Positions 1-7,469 are shown, numbered from the stretch's first letter. The stretch is DNA of 14,145 nucleotides from Chlamydiales bacterium (GCA_021372185.1 JAJFUY010000378.1:1-14145); one strand, 5' to 3'. The notes: generated by a model from the sequence alone, not told the origin. Numbers and translations: made by a program.

Positions 1-24
1 AGGGGACCATTTTGGTCCTCTTTT
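1..24 (+). terminator. Intrinsic terminator of a gene left of the window
   Basis: The first 21 bases fold into a nine-pair hairpin (AGGGGACCA against TGGTCCTCT, one G-T wobble) with a three-base TTT loop, and the stem runs into TTTT. This is the form of a Rho-independent terminator for plus-strand transcription, so a plus-strand gene probably ends just left of the window. Confidence 0.7.
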
Positions 25-68
25 AACCGTGATAGATTAGACAGTTTTAAATTATAAATTTTAAAAAT

Positions 69-114
69 GTGTAAGCTATGTGGGTGTGCTAAAGTGTAAA
101 CCATGTCTGTGTTC
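69..114. repeat. Imperfect direct repeat in gene-free region
   Basis: Two imperfect copies of about 21 bases begin GTGTAAGCTATGT (69) and GTGTAAACCATGT (94) and lie 25 bases apart. They fall in the gene-free stretch 1-232. They could be a regulator binding site or the worn end of a mobile element, but no transposase gene or matching inverted end is visible. The call rests only on the pattern. Confidence 0.3.
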
Positions 115-168
115 GACATCACGAAATCGAATCGCCCTAAGCCAGGCTCTAAATAAACATCTCTTTTT

Positions 169-219
169 CCCACCGTTCCCTGCGGTCACAGTGGGCTTTG
201 CTCAGTCGCCCTTAAGGGC
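169..219. repeat. GC-rich palindrome cluster downstream of the RING gene
   Basis: This GC-rich block in AT-rich surroundings holds CCCAC (169-173) facing GTGGG (191-195), an alternative ACCG/CGGT stem inside it (172-175 with 183-186), and a perfect 12-base palindrome GCCCTTAAGGGC (208-219). It lies just past the stop of the minus-strand RING gene, so it may end that transcript. In that direction no T-run follows the stems, so it is not a standard intrinsic terminator. It could also be one copy of a dispersed intergenic repeat. Confidence 0.35.
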
Positions 220-232
220 TATAAAAAAATTA

Positions 233-1066
233 CTAAACAACTTCATTGAATGTGAGTAGTTCGTCACGTTCTAATTGATTAAGGCTTTCGTCAAATGCAT
301 CTAGCCACTGATCGCTGTGGGGTGAATTATTGTGAAGTGCGGCAAATACGCCTGGGTCTTGTTCACGTAGGTTTGCATAAGTGGTATCTAAAATCAATTC
401 AATTGTATTTTCATCAAGAAGTCTATCACTTATTGTAATCTCAGGGAATTCATCTTTTTGTTCAATTATAGCTTGCACATGCTCTTTCCACGTATTTTTT
501 ACGTACTCAGCATTGATTTTTTTATCTGATATAAGCTCTGAGAAGTTTAACTGGTCAACTGTCAGAGATAATCCTGTTTTCCATTGATGTAGTTTCAACG
601 ATACATTGACCACATGATGTGATAGGTGCTGGTTTGATACATTTATAATAAATTTGGTAACTAGCCAGGAGGCTAAAGCTACTGAATTTGCTGCTATAAA
701 ACCGGGTTCTATAAAGCGGCTGGCAACAAAAATTCCAGTTGCAAACACTGCTATACTTAATGCAGTAGCAAGTATCTTTGAATACACTGTAATGTATGCA
801 CCAACTTGCTTACTTGAAGACGTAAGGTTTGTAATAGCTCGGCAGTGAGGACATGTAGCTTTGCCCTCTTTGGCGCGGCCATGCTTAATTTGTTCGTTAA
901 TTGATTCTTGAATGCATGGTCTATGAAATTTGTGGTTGCAGGCAAGAGTGTGTACTTTATCTTTGGTGTTTTGTTTGAAACTATCGTACCAATGGATAGG
1001 TTCAAACTGCGGCCCTAAACAAATCACGCAATTATCTATTTGTGTAAATCCTGAAACTGCTTGCAT
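233..1066 (-). CDS. RING-H2 finger protein with paired membrane segments; candidate ubiquitin-ligase effector
   Basis: The N-terminus carries a complete C3H2C3 RING-H2 zinc finger: C13-x2-C16, C43-x-H45-x2-H48-x2-C51 and C72-x2-C75, with family-typical spacing. RING fingers of this type recruit E2 enzymes and act as E3 ubiquitin ligases. Because bacteria lack ubiquitin, the target would be in a eukaryotic host. Two hydrophobic stretches follow at about residues 96-118 and 122-142, separated by a short EPG turn, and then a soluble acidic tail to residue 277. A hairpin of this shape is the hallmark of chlamydial Inc proteins and would put the RING and the tail on the same side. There is no cleavable signal peptide. 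The gene starts 36 bases after the popT stop on the same strand, so it may be read through, but a TACAAT at 1095-1090 could be its own -10 box. The Shine-Dalgarno (CAGG) is weak. The RING call is firm; the ligase and inclusion-membrane roles are inferred. Confidence 0.82.
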   Translation of the reverse strand: MQAVSGFTQIDNCVICLGPQFEPIHWYDSFKQNTKDKVHTLACNHKFHRPCIQESINEQIKHGRAKEGKATCPHCRAITNLTSSSKQVGAYITVYSKILATALSIAVFATGIFVASRFIEPGFIAANSVALASWLVTKFIINVSNQHLSHHVVNVSLKLHQWKTGLSLTVDQLNFSELISDKKINAEYVKNTWKEHVQAIIEQKDEFPEITISDRLLDENTIELILDTTYANLREQDPGVFAALHNNSPHSDQWLDAFDESLNQLERDELLTFNEVV

Positions 1067-1102
1067 AAAACCTGAATTAAAAAGAAAGTATTGTAGCTGT
1101 GT

Positions 1103-2077
1103 TTATGCATTATTAGGAAGGTTTTTATTTTTGGCTATATACTCGACTGAGAATACTAAGCCCACACCTAGGGCCAAAAATGCGAGGGATTGTACAAATT
1201 GGAGTGAAGCAAAGTCTGGGAGTATTGGGTCAATTACTTGGAGAGTGTGTTTTGTGGCATCATAGGAATAGGTCCAAAAAGGCCATACGCATTTGAGGGC
1301 GCCTACCATAAAGCCTACGAGGGTGGCTATGGTGGCGGTGCGGTATTTGGCTAATAGATAGCGTACTACGCGGGCAAAGACTAAGGCGCCAAGGCAAATA
1401 CCCGTAACCATGCTGGCTACTATGCTAAAGGATTCTGTATCAAATGTGCCTCTTCTTAGGTGATCTGTCAAGGTTACAACAGCTCCTAATATTGGCCCGT
1501 ACATCCCCAGAATATTCAAAATATAACTACCAGATATGCCAGGCAAAAGCATAGCAGAGATGGCAAAGCTTCCACACAACACAATCCAAGGATCTATAAA
1601 CATACTTGTTGAATAGACACTTGCTTGCTGCACACCTAAGTTAGTGCCAGAAAGTAAATAGGCACTTATAGCCCCAAAAAGCGCGCACGCACATACTCGC
1701 AAATTGATGTAAGGAAGAAGTTTTGCGCAAAAAATGACCGAGCCTACTACTAAGCCCATAAATGTGGAATACAGTAGCGGGCGTAAAGCTTCATGGTTTA
1801 AGCAGTACTGAAAGCCTTTAGCAAGCGTAACAAAAGAACAGACCGCTCCCAATACAAATACACAAAGAAATTGCCAGTTAACAGCTTTAAAAAAATCAGT
1901 TATTTTTCCGCGTAGAAGTAAGCCAAAGGCTTTACCATTAAAACTGGCAATGCTTGCAAGCAAGTCTTCGTAGATACCGATGATAAAGGCAACAGTGCCA
2001 CCAGATATGCCTGGGACAATGTCAGCGGCTCCCACGCACATACCTGACATAAATGTCTTCAGGTGTTTTTTGAACAT
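1103..2077 (-). CDS. popT: DUF368/PopT-type undecaprenyl-phosphate transporter
   Basis: This is a polytopic inner-membrane protein of the DUF368 family, whose characterised members (PopT) move undecaprenyl phosphate back across the membrane for reuse in cell-wall synthesis. It carries the family's signature near the N-terminus (GAADIVPGISGG, residues 16-27) and the related inner repeat LPGISGSYILNILGMY (about 178-193), between many hydrophobic helices. The length is 324 residues, close to the usual ~300. I start it at the ATG at 2077 rather than at an in-frame start 39 bases upstream: GAGG lies 9 bases before this ATG, and the ATG begins one base after the stop of the rodZ-like gene, so the two are translationally coupled. 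That coupling ties lipid-carrier recycling to MreB/RodZ morphogenesis, an inference from position. The family assignment is secure, but transport in this organism is not shown. Confidence 0.85.
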   Translation of the reverse strand: MFKKHLKTFMSGMCVGAADIVPGISGGTVAFIIGIYEDLLASIASFNGKAFGLLLRGKITDFFKAVNWQFLCVFVLGAVCSFVTLAKGFQYCLNHEALRPLLYSTFMGLVVGSVIFCAKLLPYINLRVCACALFGAISAYLLSGTNLGVQQASVYSTSMFIDPWIVLCGSFAISAMLLPGISGSYILNILGMYGPILGAVVTLTDHLRRGTFDTESFSIVASMVTGICLGALVFARVVRYLLAKYRTATIATLVGFMVGALKCVWPFWTYSYDATKHTLQVIDPILPDFASLQFVQSLAFLALGVGLVFSVEYIAKNKNLPNNA

Positions 2078-2078
2078 C

Positions 2079-2483
2079 CTAAATAACCTCAAGCATCCTT
2101 GCAGCGTAGTAAGCAAGGACCATCACAACAAAGAAGGCAATCATCCATACAGAACCCGGCATCCATTTAACACCAGCACCATGATTTCCACGTGGTTCTA
2201 AGGTGCCAATACCGTAGGCAAAGTCTTGATTGATAGGTTTTTTGAAAAGATCTTGGCCGTCGGCAACAAGACGCTCGCCGTCAAGCCCTAAGAAAATTGC
2301 ATACTGCTTACAAAAGCCTTGAGCGTAGATGGGAGAAATAAGGCGTTCCATCTGTCCGTCTTCTATTGCCTGAAGGTAGCCTGTACGAATAGAAGTAGAA
2401 TTTTCTACATCTTTAAGAGATAAATTGAGTTCTTTACGACGAGAACGGAGCATATCTCCTATCCCTTTTAAATCTGTGGCCAT
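2079..2483 (-). CDS. rodZ: Short RodZ-like protein: helix-turn-helix plus one membrane helix
   Basis: Residues about 8-72 form the RodZ/YfgA-type helix-turn-helix (start GDMLRSRRKELNLSLKDVE, with the typical YLQAIEDG and PIYAQGFCKQYA). In RodZ this domain binds MreB. After a linker there is one membrane helix at about 108-127, and the protein ends seven residues later, so the periplasmic domain of proteobacterial RodZ is absent. Chlamydial RodZ (CT009) is likewise short, as I recall. The ATG at 2483 has AAGAGG eight bases upstream and a promoter at 2539-2512. The gene is divergent from rnhC and is followed by popT with a one-base gap. A plain membrane-anchored regulator is possible but less likely given the chlamydia-like neighbourhood. 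Confidence 0.8.
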   Translation of the reverse strand: MATDLKGIGDMLRSRRKELNLSLKDVENSTSIRTGYLQAIEDGQMERLISPIYAQGFCKQYAIFLGLDGERLVADGQDLFKKPINQDFAYGIGTLEPRGNHGAGVKWMPGSVWMIAFFVVMVLAYYAARMLEVI

Positions 2484-2511
2484 GGTTGTATCCTCTTAGA
2501 GTAGAGACTTA

Positions 2512-2539
2512 ATTATATCCTATACCCTGAATAAAGCAA
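2512..2539 (-). promoter_or_regulatory. Sigma-70-type promoter for rodZ-popT
   Basis: On the minus strand TTGCTT (2539-2534) is separated by 16 bases from a perfect TATAAT (2517-2512). Transcription would start near 2505, just ahead of the AAGAGG Shine-Dalgarno of the rodZ-like gene. It lies in the 93-base gap between the divergent rodZ and rnhC starts. The plus-strand promoter for rnhC is not clear in this gap. Confidence 0.6.
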
Positions 2540-2576
2540 GTGCAGATATTGGCAAGATCTCATACACTTCAAGGCT

Positions 2577-3479
2577 ATGACTGACAAAACACCACTAAAG
2601 CCCTTTGTGGCAACTATAGATAAATCCCTCGTAGATATACTCAAGGGCGAACTTATATCTCAGGGCTTTGAGTTTAGCACTCCCCCCTACACCCACTTTG
2701 CAGCCAAAAAGAAGGGTATATCTGTAACGCTCTATACCTCCCTAAAGCTCACTGTTATGGGCAAAGAAATGGGCGAATTTATAGAATTTTTTTTAGAGCC
2801 TAAAATACTTGGCACTTTTAGTTTTTCACATCCTGTAGCCGCCAAAGAATTAGACCTCACAGGCCGTATAGGCGTTGATGAAGCTGGTAAAGGTGATTTT
2901 TTTGGGCCACTTTGTATTGCTGCCGTCTATGGCCAGGGCGATGAAATCAAAAAAATGGCCGAACTTGGTGTAAAAGACTCTAAAAACTTAAGCGATCAGA
3001 CTGTGCTAAAGCTTGCAGATGCTATAAGAAAAAATTTCTTGCATGAAGTCATACGCATAGGCAACCCAAAATACAACGAAATGTATGCCAACTTTGGCAA
3101 CTTAAATAGCCTGCTTGCTTGGGGCCACGCTACAGCTATAGAGGCATTAAGTGCAAAAAGCGGCTGTAAAAACGTGATCATCGATAAATTTGCTCATGAT
3201 CAAGTAGTGATAAAAGCCGTTGCCCGCAAAAAATTAGACATCACCCTCACCCAAAAAGTACGTGCCGAAGAAGATTTGGTGGTAGCTGCGGCCTCAATAC
3301 TGGCTCGTGCTGCCTTCTTAGATGCCATGAAGCGCCTATCTGAGCAGTGCGGCTTTGAAATACCAAAAGGGGCATCAGATAAAGTTATTGCCGCCGGCAA
3401 ACAGGCTGTAAACACCTTTGGGCGTGATGTGCTGGGTAAAATTGCTAAACTTCACTTTAAAACTGCAGAGTTGATCTAG
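2577..3479 (+). CDS. rnhC: Ribonuclease HIII
   Basis: RNase HIII cleaves the RNA strand of RNA/DNA hybrids during replication and repair. Residues about 1-85 match the TBP-like substrate-binding domain unique to HIII (versus HII). The catalytic domain follows, with D101 and E102 in VDEAGKGDFFGPL, D203 in IIDKFAHDQ and D233 in RAEEDLVVAAASILAR. That spacing agrees with the DEDD set of characterised HIII enzymes, and the DEAGKGDFFGPL form is diagnostic of HIII. At 300 residues it is full length. The ATG at 2577 has AAGG seven bases ahead. recN follows after one base, suggesting a genome-maintenance operon. RNase HIII beside a RodZ-like gene is the arrangement I recall in Chlamydia. Confidence 0.95.
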   Translation: MTDKTPLKPFVATIDKSLVDILKGELISQGFEFSTPPYTHFAAKKKGISVTLYTSLKLTVMGKEMGEFIEFFLEPKILGTFSFSHPVAAKELDLTGRIGVDEAGKGDFFGPLCIAAVYGQGDEIKKMAELGVKDSKNLSDQTVLKLADAIRKNFLHEVIRIGNPKYNEMYANFGNLNSLLAWGHATAIEALSAKSGCKNVIIDKFAHDQVVIKAVARKKLDITLTQKVRAEEDLVVAAASILARAAFLDAMKRLSEQCGFEIPKGASDKVIAAGKQAVNTFGRDVLGKIAKLHFKTAELI

Positions 3480-3480
3480 T

Positions 3481-5106
3481 ATGTTGTTACGCCTATTTAT
3501 AAAAAATCTTGTTCTTGTAGAGACCTGTGAAATACAACTGCAGCCTGGTTTTAGCGTTATAACGGGCGAAACTGGCGCGGGAAAATCTATTATTTTATCA
3601 TCTCTTAGCCTGTTACTTGGTCAAAGACAAGAAAGTTCGCTGATTCGCCAAGGGGCCTCATCAAGTATTGTAGAGGCTACTTTTGCCATTCCCAAATTGC
3701 TGCCGCTATTAGATGAAGCGGGAATTAGTTACGAAGAAGATGGCGAAATTATCATACGCCGGGAACTTCTTGCCTCAGGTAAAAGTAGAGCCTTTATTAA
3801 TGATCAAACCGTGCAGCTTGCCTTCTTAAAGAAAATAGCCCCTCACCTTATTGAAGTTTCTGCTCAGCATGCTCACATTGAGCTAAGAGCACAAAATGCC
3901 CCTATGGATATGCTTGATTCATTTGCAGATAATGCAGAAAGCTTGCAGGCATTTCAATCAGCACACAAAGAAGCTCAAGGCTTAAAGAAGGCAAAAATTG
4001 ACTTTCGTGAGCATCAGCAGTCACTCAATCGCAAAATTCAAACCGCCACACGTGAGATAGAAGAAATTGATTCTATCAATCCCGTAGATGGCGAAGATGA
4101 CGAGCTATTTTTGCGGTTTTCGGACCTTGCCAAAATTACAGAATCGATGGATCAGGTAGCAGAGCTATTAGCTACTTTAGATGATCCAGAACATTCAATT
4201 TTAGCAAGCCTTGCACGCTCAAAAACACTTTTAGAGCGCCTTGCAGCAAAGAATGAGCATTTTTTACCCTACGCAGAATCCTTCAAAAGCGCTTACTCAG
4301 ACTTGCAGGATTTAGCATTTGAATTGTCTAAGGCTCAAGATGCCTCAGGTGATGCGCAAGTTCAGTTTGCTGAAATTGATGACCGCCTAAAAAAACTACA
4401 TGAACTCAAGAAAAAGTATGGCCCAACACTCTCCGACGTACTTGCCTGGAGAGAAAAGCAAAATTTAGCACTCAAAGAATATCAAGCCATAGATGTATCA
4501 GAAGAAGAGCTTGATGAAAAGCTAGCCGTTGCTACAAAGCATGCTACAGCACTCTCTAGTGTTGTCACAAAGCGCCGGCAAGATGCAAGCGTCATCTTTT
4601 CAAAGAGCGTAACAGAACAGCTTCACCAGCTCAATATGCCAAGCGCCCTCTTTGAAGTAGTTTTAGAGCCTCAAGAGCGTAACTCCCACGGCGATGAAGC
4701 CGTACACTTCTACCTCACACCAAACCGTGGTGAGCCTCGAGTGCTCCTTCAAGAGTCAGCAAGCGGCGGAGAACTCGCACGAGTGTCACTTGCCATCAAA
4801 TGCGTGATGATGGGCAAAAACCCCGTAGGCACCATCCTCTTCGATGAAATAGACGCCAACATTGGTGGCGAAACAGCCACAGTAGTAGGTAAAAAGCTCT
4901 CAGAGCTTGGTAAATCCTGCCAAGTAATCGTCGTATCACACTTTGCCCAAGTAGCAGTGCGAGCCGACCACCACTTCTGCATCCAAAAAACAGAATCAGA
5001 AGAGCGCACCACCACCCGCATCCACCCCCTAGAAACAGAAACCGAGCGCCACCAAGAACTCAACCGCATGCTCGGCGGCAACGCCTCTCTCCTTGTCCAA
5101 GCTTAA
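3481..5106 (+). CDS. recN: DNA repair protein RecN (SMC-like ATPase)
   Basis: RecN is a cytoplasmic SMC-family ATPase that holds and processes broken DNA ends in recombinational repair. The N-terminal half-site has LxIKNLVLVE, the RecN form of the SMC start, and Walker A GETGAGKS (29-36). A long charged coiled-coil region occupies roughly residues 150-390. The C-terminal half-site has the ABC signature SGGE (428-431), Walker B ILFDEIDANIGG (acidic pair D455/E456) and the switch histidine in VVSHFAQVA. The length of 541 residues is within the family range. It begins one base after the rnhC stop, so the pair is probably cotranscribed and coupled. Its stop overlaps that of the opposing mazG-like gene in the palindrome at 5099-5110. 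Confidence 0.95.
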   Translation: MLLRLFIKNLVLVETCEIQLQPGFSVITGETGAGKSIILSSLSLLLGQRQESSLIRQGASSSIVEATFAIPKLLPLLDEAGISYEEDGEIIIRRELLASGKSRAFINDQTVQLAFLKKIAPHLIEVSAQHAHIELRAQNAPMDMLDSFADNAESLQAFQSAHKEAQGLKKAKIDFREHQQSLNRKIQTATREIEEIDSINPVDGEDDELFLRFSDLAKITESMDQVAELLATLDDPEHSILASLARSKTLLERLAAKNEHFLPYAESFKSAYSDLQDLAFELSKAQDASGDAQVQFAEIDDRLKKLHELKKKYGPTLSDVLAWREKQNLALKEYQAIDVSEEELDEKLAVATKHATALSSVVTKRRQDASVIFSKSVTEQLHQLNMPSALFEVVLEPQERNSHGDEAVHFYLTPNRGEPRVLLQESASGGELARVSLAIKCVMMGKNPVGTILFDEIDANIGGETATVVGKKLSELGKSCQVIVVSHFAQVAVRADHHFCIQKTESEERTTTRIHPLETETERHQELNRMLGGNASLLVQA

Positions 5107-5110
5107 GCTT
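5099..5110. other. Palindrome holding two overlapping convergent stop codons
   Basis: The perfect 12-base palindrome AAGCTTAAGCTT contains the TAA of recN (5104-5106, plus) and the TAA of the mazG-like gene (5103-5105, minus), so the two genes overlap tail to tail by four bases. No T-tract or longer stem is visible, so it is not an evident terminator and the two transcripts probably overlap. Confidence 0.7.
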
Positions 5111-5486
5111 CTGAGTCTTTTGCTTCTTGCCAAAGCTCGAGCATAAACTCTGTAGTTTGGTTATGTAAGTTGGTAAGGCCACGCTTGAGAGCTGCTTCTT
5201 TTACAAGCTGCATGCGGCGCGAAAATTTGTCTGCTCCTGCTGCCAAAATAGCCTCTACATCGTACTCACAAAATACACACAAAGAAATCACGCCGTGTAA
5301 CAGATCGCCTACTTCTTCTTTGATTCTCTCTTGAGATTCATTCATCGCAATTGCTTGGCGAATCTCACGGCTTTCACTATCAATTTGATCTAAGACTGCA
5401 TCAACATCCGGCCAGTCAAACCCATACTTGCGGGTATCCTGCTCAACATCTATAAGCCTCTCAAGCGGCGTACGTTCTCTATTCAT
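5103..5486 (-). CDS. MazG-type nucleotide pyrophosphohydrolase
   Basis: This small cytoplasmic all-alpha NTP pyrophosphohydrolase would hydrolyse (d)NTPs, often damaged ones, to the monophosphate and pyrophosphate, cleansing the nucleotide pool. The magnesium-binding pattern ExxE-x16-ExxD is intact as E38-x2-E41 and E58-x2-D61 (in ERIKEEVGDLL). The segment KFSRRMQLVKEAALKRGL after it matches the C-terminal part of a MazG repeat. With 127 residues it is a single-domain form, not the two-domain MazG. AGGA lies 8 bases before the ATG at 5486. Pairing with repair genes rnhC and recN across the convergent stop fits its role, though it is transcribed on the other strand. The exact substrate cannot be told from sequence. 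Confidence 0.85.
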   Translation of the reverse strand: MNRERTPLERLIDVEQDTRKYGFDWPDVDAVLDQIDSESREIRQAIAMNESQERIKEEVGDLLHGVISLCVFCEYDVEAILAAGADKFSRRMQLVKEAALKRGLTNLHNQTTEFMLELWQEAKDSEA

Positions 5487-5549
5487 TTCGTTTCATCCTA
5501 AAAATCGGTAAGTGTAGCATCGGCTTCAATAAAAATGGAGAGCTTAAGG

Positions 5550-7469
5550 TTATGCTGAGGAACTTGCAGTTGCTTTATCCATCATGGCTTGAGGCAAAAA
5601 GAGCTCGTGAAGAGGGTGTGAAACTGTACGATTTGCCTGGCCTATATCTCGTAAGTTGAGTAAGGGGTCAAACACTGCTTTCTTTGTCACTATTAGCTGT
5701 TCGATATCTGGTTGACCTTTTTCAGTTACAAATGAAGCTTCAGCAAGTGCTGGTGAAGAATGCTTACTTATCACTGCCATGGGCAGTATACCTTTACCAG
5801 GGCCTGCCATCGCTGCAGCCTCCCTAGCAGTTTTGAAATTATTGGTAGGATGACCTAAAGCTTCTAGTTTATTTCTTAAACTCCCTACTACGGCAGGGTC
5901 TCCAAAGTGTTGATTTGTAAAGCCATCCCAGCCTCCTTTTACAGATTCATCTCCAAATCGTTCTTTAAATTTTTCATAGATATCGAAACCTGCAATGGCT
6001 GTGTGTAGGGAAAAGGCGCTATCAATATCACCAAGCTCTGCAAGTTTTCCAGCGGCCTTATAGTAAAATTTCAACTCATTTGCGGCTTCTTTTGCATTTT
6101 TTGCATTATCAATAATGTCCTGCATGTGCATCGTGAATGCATTCATAGATTTTACGCTTTGCTTAATAGACGGATCTACTATATCCCATCTTTTTGCATC
6201 AGCTAGAACATTGCCTTTAGCCACATTAGAGGGGCTAATCATAGCATGCCTGTTTGTTGCTTTTTCATAAATTGCAGTAGCTGCTGCCAATACATCGCCC
6301 GGTTTGGCATTGCCACTACGAACACGTTTCATTAATGCTACAGGATCTTGTGCTTCACGCATAGAAGTGAGGGCACTTGGTTTCTTGGCGACCATAAGTG
6401 GAGAGGATTGCCCTGCAAACACTTCTCCTTGGCGATTAGCGGGTATTGTCTGGACTAATTCTTTAAAGGCTGTCATGGTCTCTTTATTTTCTAAGTCACT
6501 CTGGTGGATTCTCTGATCAACCCACGATTTTAAGGTATCTACTGCAAATTCTTTTTCGTGTGGTGCTGAATTTGGATCTGTTAAAATACCCTTTAGATTA
6601 CTCATCAACTGTTCAGTGGTTGTTCCAGTAAGTTTATAGCCCATTGCAAAGCTAGATGCCATTTCCTTACGTTCTGCTTCTGGTTTCAAATTGGATCCTC
6701 GTACGCCATCTTTGCTTTCTAAAAGCTGAAGGCTGAGCGCTTCCTTAATTAGATTTGGCTTGGGAGGTTCCTTTGCAGCAGGAGTTTGAGGTCCTAACGC
6801 CTCGTCATAAATTACAATGTCATCATCTGGCACAAACTCTTCTTCATCAACTTCTTCCTTACCTATTGCAACTTCACTCTTTTCAGCTGGAGCCTTTGGG
6901 GGCGCGGCAGGATTTGACAAACCCTTCACCTTAGCAATCATCTCCTCGTGTGACATATTGGCTGCGGCAGCACGTAATCGGTCTATTACTGGTTGTTTTG
7001 GCGTTTCATTTGTCCCCTTTACCTTCGCCACCATTTCATCGCGAGACATGTCTGAGGCAGCAGCACGTATTCTCTCTAATCCCGGAGCTTCGGTCCCTTT
7101 GATCTTGGCGGCGACCTGTTCTCGAGTCAACCCTGCAGCTGCGGCACGTAATCTATCTACTGATGAAGATGTAGTAGGTTGATTAGGAGGCGTTGCCTTC
7201 TGGCGTGGGAGAACTTGGGTTTGTTTGCTGCTTATGGCAACTTTAGCCACTTGACCTACTTGTCCGGCATTTATTGCAGCAACTCTTTGGCGAACAAAGT
7301 TTGTCTTTACCTCCTGCTGGCTTCCTGGGGGCTTGCGTGTAGCACGCGCAGATTGTTCTACGCCATCTGCTAATGGCATATCTGCAGAGGTTATACTTTT
7401 ATTTACTTGAGAGCGTACGGGACCTTCTTGCGGCCCTATTCTGCTAGCTCCCTGGTCTGAAACTTGCAT
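5550..7469 (-). CDS. RasGEF-like candidate type III effector with N-terminal tandem repeats
   Basis: This 639-residue protein has no signal peptide or membrane helix. Residues 1-100 are polar and Ser/Gln/Pro-rich, as in type III secretion signals. Three copies of a 22-residue unit follow (104-125, 131-152, 162-183), then an acidic patch (207-223). Residues about 240-345 resemble a Ras exchanger N-terminal domain (DTLKSWVDQR and surrounding helices). Residues about 375-610 resemble a CDC25/RasGEF catalytic domain: FYYKAAGKLAELGDIDSAFS mirrors the 'FIxIAxxLxxLNNFNSxxAI' block, NNFKTAREA mirrors 'NYxxYR', and a conserved-looking ILPMAVISKH plus EKGQPD mirrors 'CIPxLGVYLxDLxFIEEGNPD'. Such domains load GTP onto Ras-family GTPases, which would be host proteins here. 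It begins four bases after the SycD-like chaperone stop, with GGAGAG 8 bases before the ATG. The RasGEF call is by eye, and the nucleotide-exchange residues are not proven. Confidence 0.7.
   Translation of the reverse strand: MQVSDQGASRIGPQEGPVRSQVNKSITSADMPLADGVEQSARATRKPPGSQQEVKTNFVRQRVAAINAGQVGQVAKVAISSKQTQVLPRQKATPPNQPTTSSSVDRLRAAAAGLTREQVAAKIKGTEAPGLERIRAAASDMSRDEMVAKVKGTNETPKQPVIDRLRAAAANMSHEEMIAKVKGLSNPAAPPKAPAEKSEVAIGKEEVDEEEFVPDDDIVIYDEALGPQTPAAKEPPKPNLIKEALSLQLLESKDGVRGSNLKPEAERKEMASSFAMGYKLTGTTTEQLMSNLKGILTDPNSAPHEKEFAVDTLKSWVDQRIHQSDLENKETMTAFKELVQTIPANRQGEVFAGQSSPLMVAKKPSALTSMREAQDPVALMKRVRSGNAKPGDVLAAATAIYEKATNRHAMISPSNVAKGNVLADAKRWDIVDPSIKQSVKSMNAFTMHMQDIIDNAKNAKEAANELKFYYKAAGKLAELGDIDSAFSLHTAIAGFDIYEKFKERFGDESVKGGWDGFTNQHFGDPAVVGSLRNKLEALGHPTNNFKTAREAAAMAGPGKGILPMAVISKHSSPALAEASFVTEKGQPDIEQLIVTKKAVFDPLLNLRDIGQANRTVSHPLHELFLPQAMMDKATASSSA
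6921..7160 (-). repeat. Three tandem 22-residue coding repeats in the RasGEF-like protein
   Basis: The units encode residues 104-125 (7160-7095), 131-152 (7079-7014) and 162-183 (6986-6921). Each follows the pattern (D/E)R(L/I)RAAA-x2-(L/M)(S/T)-x-(E/D)(Q/E)(V/M)-x-AK(I/V)KG. Linkers are short and differ. Each unit reads as a helix, a turn at LT/MS and a second helix. The DNA copies are diverged, so this is a protein-level repeat rather than a recent duplication. Function unknown; a host-protein or chaperone docking motif is possible. Confidence 0.85.

Noticed and set aside
60..150. Possible tRNA around the GTTCGACAT sequence
   Set aside because: No acceptor stem, D-arm or anticodon arm can be drawn in the right positions on either strand.
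1..150. Insertion-sequence remnant
   Set aside because: The TGTAAACCATGTC-like repeats recall some element ends, but no transposase fragment, inverted terminal repeat pair or target duplication is visible.
233..1066. Placement of the window in Dependentiae or Legionellales on the basis of eukaryote-like domains and mevalonate genes
   Set aside because: The SycD-type type III chaperone, RNase HIII and the rodZ/rnhC pairing fit Chlamydiota better; the alternative is not fully excluded.
2576..2577. Clear promoter for rnhC in the divergent gap
   Set aside because: CATACA near 2559-2564 has no matching -35 box, so it is not annotated.
4749..5081. Antisense open frame within the 3' part of recN
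   Set aside because: It lies wholly opposite the conserved ATPase C-terminal half, has low-complexity composition and no ribosome-binding site.
6921..7160. WH2-type actin-binding repeats in the RasGEF-like protein
   Set aside because: The units lack the LKKV/LKxT motif at the expected distance and read as two short helices instead.
6921..7160. CRISPR array
   Set aside because: The repeats are in-frame coding repeats with diverged DNA copies, and no short identical repeats with unique spacers occur anywhere in the window.
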